From: Pseudomonadota bacterium
Lineage (GTDB): Bacteria > Pseudomonadota > Alphaproteobacteria > Rhodobacterales > Rhodobacteraceae
Reading direction: 5' to 3'
DNA: 48,481 bases
Assembly: GCA_021845805.1 (NCBI GenBank)
Contig: JAJZVD010000027.1
Location: forward strand, 1-48,481
The notes below the pieces were generated by a model. That model did no database searches. It was not told the origin of the DNA and worked only from the letters and a program-made list of their open reading frames with translations. A program made the translations under genes and the position numbers. The stretch's first letter is position 1, and each line of letters starts with the position of its first letter. Below are positions 33,066 to 41,446 of the stretch, one piece after another.

Positions 33066-34643
33066 ATGCGCCGCGCCGCAGTTTACGCCCGCTACAGCAC
33101 AGCCCTGCAATCCGAGCGATCCGTTGACGACCAGATCGCCCTCTGCCGCGAGTTCGCGGCGGCGCAGGGGCTCGATGTCGTCGGCACCTACGACGACCGG
33201 GCGCGATCCGGCACCACCACCTTCGGCCGAGACGGTCTACAGCGCCTCCTTCAAGATGCCCGATCCGGCGCCTTCGATGTCGTCATTGTCGAGGCCCTAG
33301 ACCGGCTTTCCCGCGACCAAGAGGACTTGGCCGGGATGCACAAGCGGCTGTCCTTTGCCGGGGTCGAGATCATCGCCGTGCATGACGGGCGGGCGGATGC
33401 TTTGCAGGTCGGCATCCGCGGCCTCGTGTCCTCCCTCTGGATCGCCGACCTCAAGACTAAGATCAGGCGCGGCATGTCCGGGCGCGTCCGCGATGGGCGA
33501 TCCCCGGGCGGCCGGGCCTATGGATACCGGCCGACCCCGGGCGACCCGGGCAGGCCCGCGATCTATGAGCCCGAGGCCGCCGTGGTGCGCCGCATCTTCG
33601 CCGAATATCTGGAGGGCCGGGTGCCGCGCGACATCGCCCACGGCCTCAACGCGGACGGCATCCCCGGGCCACGCGGGGCGAAGTGGTCGGCCGTCACGAT
33701 CAACGGGAACGGCACCCGCGGACACGGCATCCTCCTGAACCCGATGTATGCCGGGCGGATCGTCTGGAACCGCGTGCGCATGGTCCGCGACCCCGACACC
33801 GGCCGCCGCGTCTCCCGCGCGAACCCGCCCGAGCAATGGCAGCACGCGGAGGCGCCCGAACTGGCGATCATCGACCGGGCGACGTGGGTGGCCGCCCAGG
33901 CCGCAAAGGCCGCCCGGGCGCTGGGCACGCAGGCCCGCCCGCACCGCGCCCGCAAGGGCATCCTGTCCGGGCTCCTGCGCTGCGGCGTCTGCGGCGGCGG
34001 CATGGCGGCCCACGACCGCCGGGGCGATGCCGTCCGCATCCGCTGCACCACGAACCGCGAAAGCGGCACCTGCACCAATTCCCGCCGCTACCGCCTCGAC
34101 CGGATCGAGGCCGTGGTCATCGACGGGATCGCCGAGCGGCTGTCCGATCCCGCGGCCCTGGCCGCCTATGTCGATGCCTATCACGACGAGCGGCGCGCAG
34201 AGACGAAGGCCCGCGCCAAGCTGGAACGGGCGCTCGCCGATTGCCGCGCCCGGATCAACCGCATGGCGCGGATGCTGGTCGATGGCCGTGTGCCCGAGGA
34301 CTTCTTCGACGCGGAAATGCCCGCCGCCCGGGCCGAACTGGCCGACCTTGAGGCCCGCCTCGCCGCCGCCCCGCCGCCGAACGTGATCGCCCTCCATCCG
34401 GCCGCCGTGGCGTCCTACCGGCAGGCCTTGGCCGAACTCGGGCCGATCCTGCGATCCCTCGACCCGGCGCGCGATGCCGACCTGATCGACGCATTTCGCG
34501 GCCTGATCGACCGCGTGGTGATCCGCGACCGCGCGGACGGCGGCGTCGATGCCGAGGTGTTCGGATGGATGGGCCCCCTCCTTCGCGGGGGGGAAGCCGT
34601 GGTAGCGGAGGAGGGACTCGAACCCCCGACACGCGGATTATGA
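33066..34643 (+). CDS. large serine recombinase (integrase of the element)
   Basis: The 525-aa protein has an N-terminal resolvase domain with catalytic Ser11 (AVYARYST), the DRLSRDQED helix and a recombinase domain (YGYRP...VVRRIFAEYLEGRVPRDIAHGLNADGIPGPRG). A zinc ribbon follows (LLRCGVCGGGM, then IRCTTNRESGTCTNSRRYRL), and then a coiled coil near 380-440. The start has GGAAGG upstream. Its last 11 residues (EEGLEPPTRGL) are antisense of tRNA-Met, so the C-terminus was acquired on integration. Crossing the 12-bp core in the circular form would instead give AEVRNAPSPPISWGRFAA, 531 residues in total. Confidence 0.93.
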   Translation: MRRAAVYARYSTALQSERSVDDQIALCREFAAAQGLDVVGTYDDRARSGTTTFGRDGLQRLLQDARSGAFDVVIVEALDRLSRDQEDLAGMHKRLSFAGVEIIAVHDGRADALQVGIRGLVSSLWIADLKTKIRRGMSGRVRDGRSPGGRAYGYRPTPGDPGRPAIYEPEAAVVRRIFAEYLEGRVPRDIAHGLNADGIPGPRGAKWSAVTINGNGTRGHGILLNPMYAGRIVWNRVRMVRDPDTGRRVSRANPPEQWQHAEAPELAIIDRATWVAAQAAKAARALGTQARPHRARKGILSGLLRCGVCGGGMAAHDRRGDAVRIRCTTNRESGTCTNSRRYRLDRIEAVVIDGIAERLSDPAALAAYVDAYHDERRAETKARAKLERALADCRARINRMARMLVDGRVPEDFFDAEMPAARAELADLEARLAAAPPPNVIALHPAAVASYRQALAELGPILRSLDPARDADLIDAFRGLIDRVVIRDRADGGVDAEVFGWMGPLLRGGEAVVAEEGLEPPTRGL

Positions 34644-34676
34644 TTCCGCTGCTCTAACCAACTGAGCTACTCCGCC
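34600..34676 (-). tRNA. tRNA-Met (CAT), elongator type, integration target
   Basis: The minus strand folds as a full 77-nt tRNA with encoded CCA: acceptor GGCGGAG/CTCCGCT with a G-U first pair, D-arm GCTC...GAGC, anticodon stem GCGGA/TCCGC around loop ATCATAA (anticodon CAT), and T-arm GGGGG TTCGAGT CCCTC. The paired first base excludes an initiator tRNA. A lysidine-type tRNA-Ile2 is less likely because those differ in the acceptor. The integrase gene ends inside it, and its last 12 nt are repeated at 20946-20957. Confidence 0.95.
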
Positions 34677-34884
34677 ACAGGCGGGGGCTGGATAAGAGAG
34701 CGGCGCCGGCGCGTCAAGAGGCAATCCGCCGCTTTCGTGCACCCCCGCAGGCAGGGCCTTGCCGCCTCACGCCCGCGTCAGCGACGGATCGGCCGATGTC
34801 AGCCGTTCGTCAGGATGCGATCCTATATCCAGCCTCGGACCCCGGTCCCGTGTTCCTCCCCACGACCGAAAGGCAAGAACGCCA

Positions 34885-35475
34885 ATGTCTTCCTCGCTTC
34901 CCCGCCACTCGCTGGCAACCCGCACCATCCACGGCAGCCTTGCGCTGGCCGTCATGATCCAGCTTGGCTCAAGCCTGGTCATGCGCCACGCATATGGCGA
35001 TAGGCCCGGCAACATCTTCTTTCCGATCCACGAATATGCCGGGATGATCGCCTTCGCGCTGGCGCTCGTCTTCTGGCTGACCGTCATCGCCCGCCGCATC
35101 GGCACCGCCCCCGGGGCACTGGTGCCGTGGTTCTCCGCCGCCCGCCGCCGCGCGCTGATCGCCGATGTGCAGAGCTATCTGCAGGCCGCACGCCGCTTCA
35201 GCCTTCCTGCGCATGACGAAGGCGGGGCCTTCCCCTCGGCGATCCACGGGCTGGGCCTGCTGCTCATCAGCTACATGGCGCTGTCGGGCACCGTCTACTA
35301 CATCATGTCGCTCTTCGGCCTCGGCCGAGCGCCCGTGGTCCATCTGCTGATGGAACTGCACGGGCTGTTCGGCAACGTGGTCTGGGCCTACCTGATCGCC
35401 CATGCGGCGCTGGCGCTGCTGCACCATGTCACCCGGAACCTGCCGCTCAACGTCATGTGGTCGCTGAAAAGCTGA
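34885..35475 (+). CDS. cytochrome b561-type membrane protein
   Basis: The 196-aa protein has four membrane helices with His residues placed for haem binding (RTIHGSLALAVMIQL, FFPIHEYAGMIAFALALVFW, HGLGLLLISYMALSGTVYYI, LMELHGLFGNVVWAYLIAHAALALLHH). It fits the Ni/Fe-hydrogenase cytochrome b / b561 group. I chose ATG 34885 over the in-frame ATG 34759 because the extension is Arg/Pro/Ser-rich and AAGGCAAG precedes 34885. No dedicated redox partner is adjacent. Confidence 0.83.
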   Translation: MSSSLPRHSLATRTIHGSLALAVMIQLGSSLVMRHAYGDRPGNIFFPIHEYAGMIAFALALVFWLTVIARRIGTAPGALVPWFSAARRRALIADVQSYLQAARRFSLPAHDEGGAFPSAIHGLGLLLISYMALSGTVYYIMSLFGLGRAPVVHLLMELHGLFGNVVWAYLIAHAALALLHHVTRNLPLNVMWSLKS

Positions 35476-35481
35476 CCGCGC

Positions 35482-38103
35482 CTACCTCGGGTCGGCCCCG
35501 CGCGGGCCGCCCGAGATGGCAAGCGTGACATCGCGCAGCGCCGCGATGGGCGGCAACGAGCCGGGGACCGCGAAATAGCGCGACCGCCATTCGGGGCCGA
35601 ACTTCTGCTTGAACGCCCGCAGCCCGGCGAAGTTGTAGAAGGCCCCGCCATACTTGAACAGGACCGAGCCGAAGCGGTTCCAGAGCCGGGCGCCGTACTT
35701 CACCTCAAGCCCCGCAAGCGGCGCCATGCCCAGGCTGAACTGCTGCGTTCCCTCGTCGCGCAGGCGCTCCATCAGCGCGATGAACAGGAACTGCATCACA
35801 TTGCCGGGCGCGTCCGGGCCAAAGCGCATCAGGTCGATGGTGGCGCAGCGGCGCGTGCCGGTCTCCAGCACGTTGGCAAAGGCCACCACCTGCCCGTCGC
35901 GCTTCACCAGCGCCAGCCGGAAGCGCTGCAGATAGTCGGGGTCGAACCGCCCGACCGAAAAGCGCTTTTCCCGCCCGCGCTTTTCCGCCAGCCATGCGTT
36001 GGAGATTCCGGCCAGCCGCGCCATCAGTTCGGGCGAATGCGGCGGCGCGACCAGTTCAAAGGACATCCCCTCGCGCTGAAGCTGGTTGTAGGCCGCCCGC
36101 ATCGCCTTGAACCGGCGCCCCGAAAGGCCAAAATCGCCAAGCGACACGATGGCCTCTTCGCCGATCTTGTTCACCGTCAGCCCCATCTCGACCCAGATCG
36201 GCAGATAGGCGTCGGTGACCTCGTAGAACACCGGCCGACAGCCCGCCGCATAGGCGGCATCGAAGAAGGCCCAGGCCAGATCGCGCACCCGGTCCTTAGG
36301 CCCCACCGGGTCGGAATAGGCGATCCAGGATTTGCCTTGCACGCCATACATGATGAACGCGTCTTCGTCGTCCGAGAAGAAGAAGGTCTTGTCGCCGCTC
36401 AGCGCCAGGTTCGCCAGGGGCATGTCCTGCGCGGCCACGATGGCGCGCGCCTTCTCCAGCGTGGCGGGGTCCGCCAACTGGCTGTGGGCACGGGCAGGTT
36501 GCATCGCAATGTAGGTCAGCGCCGCGATCATCACCGCGGTGGCCACCAAGGCCGCCCGCAGCGCACGCGGCGCGTTGGCGTCCGACGAGAAATGCGTCAG
36601 CAGCTGGTTGGCGTAGTAGGGCGTATGCTGGTGCGTCAGGAACAGCAGGACAACCGCCGTCAACCCGATCGCGGCGATCAGGGCGAACCAGGCGGGCGAC
36701 AGCAGGTTCTGCGTCAGCCGCGCCGCGCGGGTGAACTCGCCCCGGATCGGGGCCAGAAGCACGGCCCCGGCCAGAAGGATGCCCGCGCTGACCAGGTTGA
36801 AGCCGTTCAGGACCGAGGCGATCGCCCCGCCCACCAGCGCCGCCTCGGTCAGCCAGAACGCCGCCGAGATGCGCCGCATCAACCCCTGCGCCAGCAGGAT
36901 CATCGTCATCCCCAGCACGGCCGACAGCATCGCCCCGCCTTCCAGCAGGATCGCGGTGATCACGTCGTCGGGGTCCACCTCGCTCGGCCGCACCGAGGGC
37001 AGGATCGCCAGCAGCAGCAGGTAGGACCCCAGCCCCAGCACGGTCGCCCCCGCGGCCCCCGGCGCGATGGTGGTCAGCACCCGGCTGACGGGCGCCATGG
37101 TGTCCGACACCTCGCCCAGCATCCGGGCCAGCGGTCCGCGCGCCAGCCGCGCCTCGTTGACCGAAATGACGACCATCGCCAGCACGAAGGGCGCAAGATA
37201 GTAGATCATGCGGAACAGGAGCAGCGCCGTAGCCGCCTGTTCGACGCTGACGGTGGCGGGCAGCGCGGTGATGACAACGCTTTCGAACACCCCGATCCCG
37301 CCGGGCACATGGCTCAGCACCCCGATCATGGCGGCGGTGGCGAAGATCACGAGGAAGGTGACGAAATCCGGCGCGCCCGCGGGCAGCAGGACGTACAGCG
37401 CAAGCGCCGCCATGCAGGTGTCGATCGCGGTAAAGGCCAACTGCCCCAGCAGGATCCCCGGCGAGGGGGCGCGCAGTTCCAGCCGCCAGACCCTCAGCGC
37501 CCGCCCGGCCACCGACGCCGCGCCCAGCACCGCAACCGTGGCCAGTAGCGCCAGCAGCGCGATCAGCCGCATCCGATCGGGCGCGATCCCCACGAATTCG
37601 GTCAGCGCCGACGGATGATAGACCAGCGAGGCCAATCCGATGACGCTGATCCCCACCCCGAAGGCCAGCGACACGAAGGTGGAGATGGCCGCCACCTCCA
37701 GCGCGTTCAGCCCGAAGGCGGAATAGATCCGGTAACGCACCGCGCCGCCCGACAGCACCGAAATGCCGATGGTGTTGCCCAGCGAATAGCCAAGGCAGGC
37801 GCCCAGCGCCACGACGGGAAACGGCAGCTTCTTGCCCATGTGCCGCAGGGCCGACCAGTCATAGCCGATCAGCGCCGAATAGCTTGCCGCGGTGGCCGCA
37901 AGCGCCGCCAGCAGCACGCCCAGCGGCACCTGCTTAGCGTCGGCGATCACATGGCGCAGGTTGATCGGCGCCAGCAGGTGATACAGCGCGCCGATCCCCG
38001 CGGCAAAGAGCCCGATCCCCACGAGGAACGGCGCCGCCTTGCGCAGGCGTTCCACGACCGTCGGGCGGGGCATGGCGTGGTCAGTGTGTACGTCCTGCGT
38101 CAT
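35482..38103 (-). CDS. mprF: MprF phosphatidylglycerol lysyltransferase/flippase
   Basis: The 873-aa protein has about 14 helices in the first 520 residues (flippase part, including the GGAVRYRIYSAFG and SHVPGGIGVFESVV motifs), then a cytosolic transferase domain (about 540-860) with DPVGPKDRVRDLAWAFFDAA, YEVTDAYLPIWVEMGL, EWRSRYFAVPG. MprF adds lysine (or alanine) from aminoacyl-tRNA to phosphatidylglycerol and flips it, lowering surface charge and sensitivity to cationic peptides. The length matches the family. The start at 38103 gives MTQDVHTDHAMPRP; a later ATG is possible. Confidence 0.93.
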   Translation of the reverse strand: MTQDVHTDHAMPRPTVVERLRKAAPFLVGIGLFAAGIGALYHLLAPINLRHVIADAKQVPLGVLLAALAATAASYSALIGYDWSALRHMGKKLPFPVVALGACLGYSLGNTIGISVLSGGAVRYRIYSAFGLNALEVAAISTFVSLAFGVGISVIGLASLVYHPSALTEFVGIAPDRMRLIALLALLATVAVLGAASVAGRALRVWRLELRAPSPGILLGQLAFTAIDTCMAALALYVLLPAGAPDFVTFLVIFATAAMIGVLSHVPGGIGVFESVVITALPATVSVEQAATALLLFRMIYYLAPFVLAMVVISVNEARLARGPLARMLGEVSDTMAPVSRVLTTIAPGAAGATVLGLGSYLLLLAILPSVRPSEVDPDDVITAILLEGGAMLSAVLGMTMILLAQGLMRRISAAFWLTEAALVGGAIASVLNGFNLVSAGILLAGAVLLAPIRGEFTRAARLTQNLLSPAWFALIAAIGLTAVVLLFLTHQHTPYYANQLLTHFSSDANAPRALRAALVATAVMIAALTYIAMQPARAHSQLADPATLEKARAIVAAQDMPLANLALSGDKTFFFSDDEDAFIMYGVQGKSWIAYSDPVGPKDRVRDLAWAFFDAAYAAGCRPVFYEVTDAYLPIWVEMGLTVNKIGEEAIVSLGDFGLSGRRFKAMRAAYNQLQREGMSFELVAPPHSPELMARLAGISNAWLAEKRGREKRFSVGRFDPDYLQRFRLALVKRDGQVVAFANVLETGTRRCATIDLMRFGPDAPGNVMQFLFIALMERLRDEGTQQFSLGMAPLAGLEVKYGARLWNRFGSVLFKYGGAFYNFAGLRAFKQKFGPEWRSRYFAVPGSLPPIAALRDVTLAISGGPRGADPR

Positions 38104-38298
38104 CCATATCGCCCGGTCATGGCCCTGCGGCGCGGTTCGGGCCGTCGCGGTCCCGGGGCCCGCGAAGCGGCGCGCGACAGATGCCCCGCGGTCGCCCCAA
38201 AATCAAGGCCCGCCCGTCACGCCCGCGTCAGTTCCGCGCAACGTCATGAACGGCACCCGCTTTACGCCCGCCCCCACCGGGGGCTAACGTGCACCACC

Positions 38299-38988
38299 AT
38301 GCCCGATATCGACCTTGTCATCTTCGATTGCGACGGTGTGCTGATCGACTCCGAGGTCATCAGCGCAAACATGCTCATCGCCGAACTGAAGGGCTATGGG
38401 GTCGAGATGGACATGACCTTCGTCAGCCGCCACTTCCTTGGCCGCAGCTATCCGGTGGTGCTGAAGGAGGTGCGCGAGCAGTTCGGCGTGCAGCTTCCGG
38501 CCCAGTTCGAGACCGACTACCGCCGCCGCCTGCTGGAAGCCTTCGCGCGCGATCTCAAGGTGATGCCGGGGGTGAGCGAGGTCATCGGACGCCTCGCCCG
38601 GCCCTTCGCGCTTGCGACCAGTTCCAGCCCCGAGCGCGTCGCCCAGTCGCTGCGGCTGACCGGGCTTGATGTGCTGTTCGGCCCGCATGTCTTCACGGCC
38701 TCGATGGTGCCGCGCGGCAAGCCTGCCCCCGACCTCTTCCTGCATGTGGCCGCAACGCTCGGCGCCGATCCCGCGCGCTGCCTTGTGCTGGAAGACAGCC
38801 TCAACGGGGTGCGCGCGGGACTTGCGGCCGGGATGCAGGTCTGGCGCTTCACCGGCGGAAGCCATCTGACCGGGCTTGACCTGACGCCGCCCCCTGACGC
38901 CCGCCCCCACGCCCAGTTGGCGCGGTTCGACGACTTCTACGCGCTGCGCCCCGATCTGGCCCGCGCCGCCGCACCGGTGACCCGATGA
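38299..38988 (+). CDS. HAD-superfamily sugar phosphatase
   Basis: The 229-aa protein has HAD motif I DLVIFDCDGVLIDSE (nucleophile D10, acid/base D12), motif II ATSSSPERV, motif III Lys in PRGKPAPDLFL and motif IV LEDSLNGVRAG. It belongs to the beta-phosphoglucomutase-like subgroup. The start at 38299 follows a 195-nt gap from mprF. It is coupled to the SorC-type regulator by ATGA and sits at the head of the polyol cluster, so a sugar- or polyol-phosphate is the likely substrate. Confidence 0.87.
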   Translation: MPDIDLVIFDCDGVLIDSEVISANMLIAELKGYGVEMDMTFVSRHFLGRSYPVVLKEVREQFGVQLPAQFETDYRRRLLEAFARDLKVMPGVSEVIGRLARPFALATSSSPERVAQSLRLTGLDVLFGPHVFTASMVPRGKPAPDLFLHVAATLGADPARCLVLEDSLNGVRAGLAAGMQVWRFTGGSHLTGLDLTPPPDARPHAQLARFDDFYALRPDLARAAAPVTR

Positions 38989-39950
38989 GCAACCTTCCCG
39001 ATCCCGAATCGACCCCGCTGGACGAGGCCGCCCGTGCCGGGTGGCTGTACTATGTCGCGGGCAAGACGCAGGACCAGATCGCGCGCGAGATGGGGATATC
39101 GCGCCAGCGCGCCCAGCGGCTGGTCAGCCGCGCCGTGGCCGAGCGGCTGATTCACGTCCGGCTGGATCATCCCGTGTCTGCCTGTCTGGAACTCGAGCAG
39201 GACCTGCGCCACCGGTTCTCGCTGCAATGCTGCCGGGTGGCGCCCTCGCTCGGGCCCGGCGCCGATCCGGTCCGCGCCATCGCCCCGGTCGCCGCCACCG
39301 AGATGGAACGAGTGCTGCGCACGCCAGAGCCGCTGGTCATCGCGCTTGGCACCGGCCGGGCGCTGCGCGCGATGGTCGAGGAACTGCCGTCGCTGTCGGC
39401 CGAACAGCACCGCCTTGTCTCGCTGATCGGCAACATCGCCCCCGACGGATCGGCCTCGTTCTTCGACGTGATCATGCGCATCGCCGACAAGGTGCACGCG
39501 CCGCACTTCCCCCGCCCGGTGCCGGTGATCTCGGTCACCGCCCAGGAAGCCGCGCTGTTCCAGAGCCTCGGCCCCATCCGTCGCGTCACCGAACTCGCGC
39601 GGACCGCGGATGTCTGCTTCGTCGGCGTGGGCCAGATGGGTGATGACGCCCCGCTGCTGGTGGACGGGTTCATGAGCCGGGCGGAACAGGCCGAACTGCA
39701 CCGCACGGGCGCGATCGGCGAGGTGGTCGGCAACATCTTCGATGCGTCCGGCCAGTATATCGATTCGGGCATCAACCAGCGCATCGGCGGGGTCCGGATT
39801 GAGCCCGGGCGCCCCGGACAGGTCATCGGGATCGCAGGCGGCAGGCCCAAGGTCGAGGCGATCCATGCTGCACTGCGCGGCCGAATTCTCAACGGCTTGA
39901 TCACCGACGAGGACAGCGCAAAGGCGCTGCTTTCTGCATCGCGGCGTTAG
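38985..39950 (+). CDS. SorC/DeoR-family sugar-binding transcriptional regulator
   Basis: The 321-aa protein has an N-terminal HTH (TQDQIAREMGISRQRAQRLVSRAVAERLI) and a SorC-type sugar-phosphate sensing domain (LVIALGTGRALRAMVEELP, LVSLIGNIAPDGSASFFDVIMRIADK, FVGVGQMGDDAPLL, VVGNIFDASGQYIDSGINQR, IGIAGGRPKVEAIHAAL). It most likely controls smoEFGK-smoS-mtlK from the two palindromes between it and smoE. The inducer is presumably a polyol or its phosphorylated product. Confidence 0.92.
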   Translation: MSNLPDPESTPLDEAARAGWLYYVAGKTQDQIAREMGISRQRAQRLVSRAVAERLIHVRLDHPVSACLELEQDLRHRFSLQCCRVAPSLGPGADPVRAIAPVAATEMERVLRTPEPLVIALGTGRALRAMVEELPSLSAEQHRLVSLIGNIAPDGSASFFDVIMRIADKVHAPHFPRPVPVISVTAQEAALFQSLGPIRRVTELARTADVCFVGVGQMGDDAPLLVDGFMSRAEQAELHRTGAIGEVVGNIFDASGQYIDSGINQRIGGVRIEPGRPGQVIGIAGGRPKVEAIHAALRGRILNGLITDEDSAKALLSASRR

Positions 39951-39958
39951 AAATCCGC

Positions 39959-39972
39959 TGAGCAAACGCTCA
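39959..39972. promoter_or_regulatory. regulator operator O1 upstream of smoE
   Basis: TGAGCAAACGCTCA is a near-perfect palindrome (one mismatched central pair plus the AA/CG core) related to the perfect copy at 40000-40013. It lies upstream of the -35 hexamer. Confidence 0.6.
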
Positions 39973-39977
39973 AACCG

Positions 39978-40013
39978 TTGACTTTCGCGTGACCATGAGT
40001 GAGCATATGCTCA
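39978..40013 (+). promoter_or_regulatory. smoE promoter with operator O2 over the -10
   Basis: A good -35 (TTGACT, 39978-39983) is followed 17 nt later by the perfect 14-bp palindrome TGAGCATATGCTCA (40000-40013), which covers the expected -10 position. O1 and O2 centres are 41 bp apart, about four helical turns, suitable for looping or cooperative binding. A partial site (GATCATATG) follows at about 40020. Binding by the SorC-type regulator is inferred. Confidence 0.6.
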
Positions 40014-40068
40014 CAGCACGATCATATGCCCAATTCGGGCCGATCATCGTTTGCTAGGGAGGATAAGG

Positions 40069-41382
40069 ATGACTTCGACGCTTCGCGCGCTTCTGGGCGC
40101 GTGTGCGGTCGCGGGCCTTGCAACGGTCGCGTCCGCCGAAACCACGATCACCGTCGCGACCGTCAACAACGGCGACATGATCCGCATGCAGGGGCTGATG
40201 AGCGACTTCTACGCCAAGCACCCTGACATCAAGGTGAACTGGGTCACGCTGGAAGAGAACGTCCTGCGCCAGAAGGTCACCACCGACATCGCCACCAAGG
40301 GCGGGCAGTACGACGTGATGACGATCGGCACCTACGAGGTTCCGATCTGGGGCAAGCAGGGCTGGCTTCTGTCGCTTGACGACCTGCCCGCCGACTACGA
40401 CGTGAACGACCTGCTGCCCGCGATCCGCGGCGGCCTGACGGTCAACGGGCACCTTTACGCCTCGCCCTTCTACGGCGAAAGCTCGATGGTGATGTACCGG
40501 ACCGACCTGATGAAGAAGGCCGGGCTGGAGATGCCCGAAAAGCCCACCTGGGACTTCATCCGCAAGGCCGCCGACGCGATGACCGACAAGGCCGCGGGTA
40601 TCTATGGCATCTGCCTGCGCGGCAAGGCCGGCTGGGGCGAGAACATGGCCTTCCTGACCGCCATGTCGAACTCGTTCGGCGCAAGCTGGTTCGACATGAA
40701 GTGGCAGCCGCAGTTCAATGGCGACGCATGGAAGAAGACGATCAACTTCTACGTCGACATGATGAAGGCCGATGGCCCGCCCGGCGCCTCGAACAACGGC
40801 TTCAACGAAAACCTGGCGCTGTTCCAGCAGGGCAAGTGCGGCATGTGGATCGACGCCACCGTCGCCGCCTCGTTCGTCAGCGACCCGAAGGCCTCGAAGG
40901 TCGCCAGCGACGTGGGCTTTGCGCTGGCACCCGACAACGGGCTGGGCAAGCGCGGCAACTGGCTCTGGGCCTGGTCGCTGGCGATCCCGGCGGGCACCAA
41001 GCACGCCGACGCGGCCAAGACCTTCATCGACTGGGCGACCTCGAAGGATTACCTGAAGCTCGTCGCCTCGAAGGAAGGCTGGGCGAACGTTCCCCCGGGC
41101 ACCCGCAAGTCGCTCTATGAAAACCCGGAATACGCCAAGATCCCGTTTGCCAAGATGACGCTGGACAGCATCAACTCGGCGGACCCGACCCACCCGACCG
41201 TGAACCCGGTTCCCTATGTCGGCGTGCAGTTCGTGGCGATCCCGGAATTCCAGGGCATCGGCAACGACGTGGGCCAGCAGTTCTCGGCCGCGCTGGCGGG
41301 CACCGAGACCGTCGATCAGGCTCTTGCCAAGGCGCAGGAACTGACCACCCGCGCCATGACCAAGGCCGGTTACATCAAGTAG
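40069..41382 (+). CDS. smoE: sorbitol/mannitol ABC transporter substrate-binding protein
   Basis: The 437-aa family-1 periplasmic binding protein has a signal peptide (MTSTLRALLGACAVAGLATVASA). It shows the SBP_bac_1 pattern DVMTIGTYEVPIWGKQGWLLSLDDL and GNWLWAWSLAIPAG. ATG 40069 follows GGGAGGATAAGG; the six-codon extension is not needed. It begins smoEFGK-smoS-mtlK and is separated from smoF by a terminator-like hairpin, as is usual for highly expressed binding proteins. Confidence 0.93.
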   Translation: MTSTLRALLGACAVAGLATVASAETTITVATVNNGDMIRMQGLMSDFYAKHPDIKVNWVTLEENVLRQKVTTDIATKGGQYDVMTIGTYEVPIWGKQGWLLSLDDLPADYDVNDLLPAIRGGLTVNGHLYASPFYGESSMVMYRTDLMKKAGLEMPEKPTWDFIRKAADAMTDKAAGIYGICLRGKAGWGENMAFLTAMSNSFGASWFDMKWQPQFNGDAWKKTINFYVDMMKADGPPGASNNGFNENLALFQQGKCGMWIDATVAASFVSDPKASKVASDVGFALAPDNGLGKRGNWLWAWSLAIPAGTKHADAAKTFIDWATSKDYLKLVASKEGWANVPPGTRKSLYENPEYAKIPFAKMTLDSINSADPTHPTVNPVPYVGVQFVAIPEFQGIGNDVGQQFSAALAGTETVDQALAKAQELTTRAMTKAGYIK

Positions 41383-41394
41383 ATCCTCCCCTCC

Positions 41395-41428
41395 GGGGCC
41401 GGTTGTCACGAGCCGGCCCCGTCTTTTT
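41395..41428 (+). terminator. attenuator-type terminator between smoE and smoF
   Basis: GGGGCCGG (41395-41402) and CCGGCCCC (41413-41420) form a perfect 8-bp stem with a 10-nt loop, followed by GTCTTTTT. It lies within the operon, so partial termination would give much more smoE mRNA than smoF mRNA. Confidence 0.8.
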
Positions 41429-41446
41429 CAATCCGAGGATTCCACC

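Noticed and set aside
32959-33300. Possible small plus-strand gene (MPAELHPRLAAFLRALAAHQ...) before the integrase
   Set aside because: The first 35 codons look plausible, but there is no ribosome site, it runs far into the integrase gene in another frame, and the rest is Pro/Arg/Ser-rich shadow sequence.
34759-34884. 42-residue N-terminal extension of the cytochrome b561 protein
   Set aside because: Ser/Arg/Pro-rich, without membrane character, while ATG 34885 has a ribosome site and gives the family length.
34767-38231. 15-bp repeat TCACGCCCGCGTCAG at 34767-34781 and 38217-38231
   Set aside because: About one exact 15-mer pair is expected by chance in a 48-kb GC-rich window, and the contexts are unrelated.
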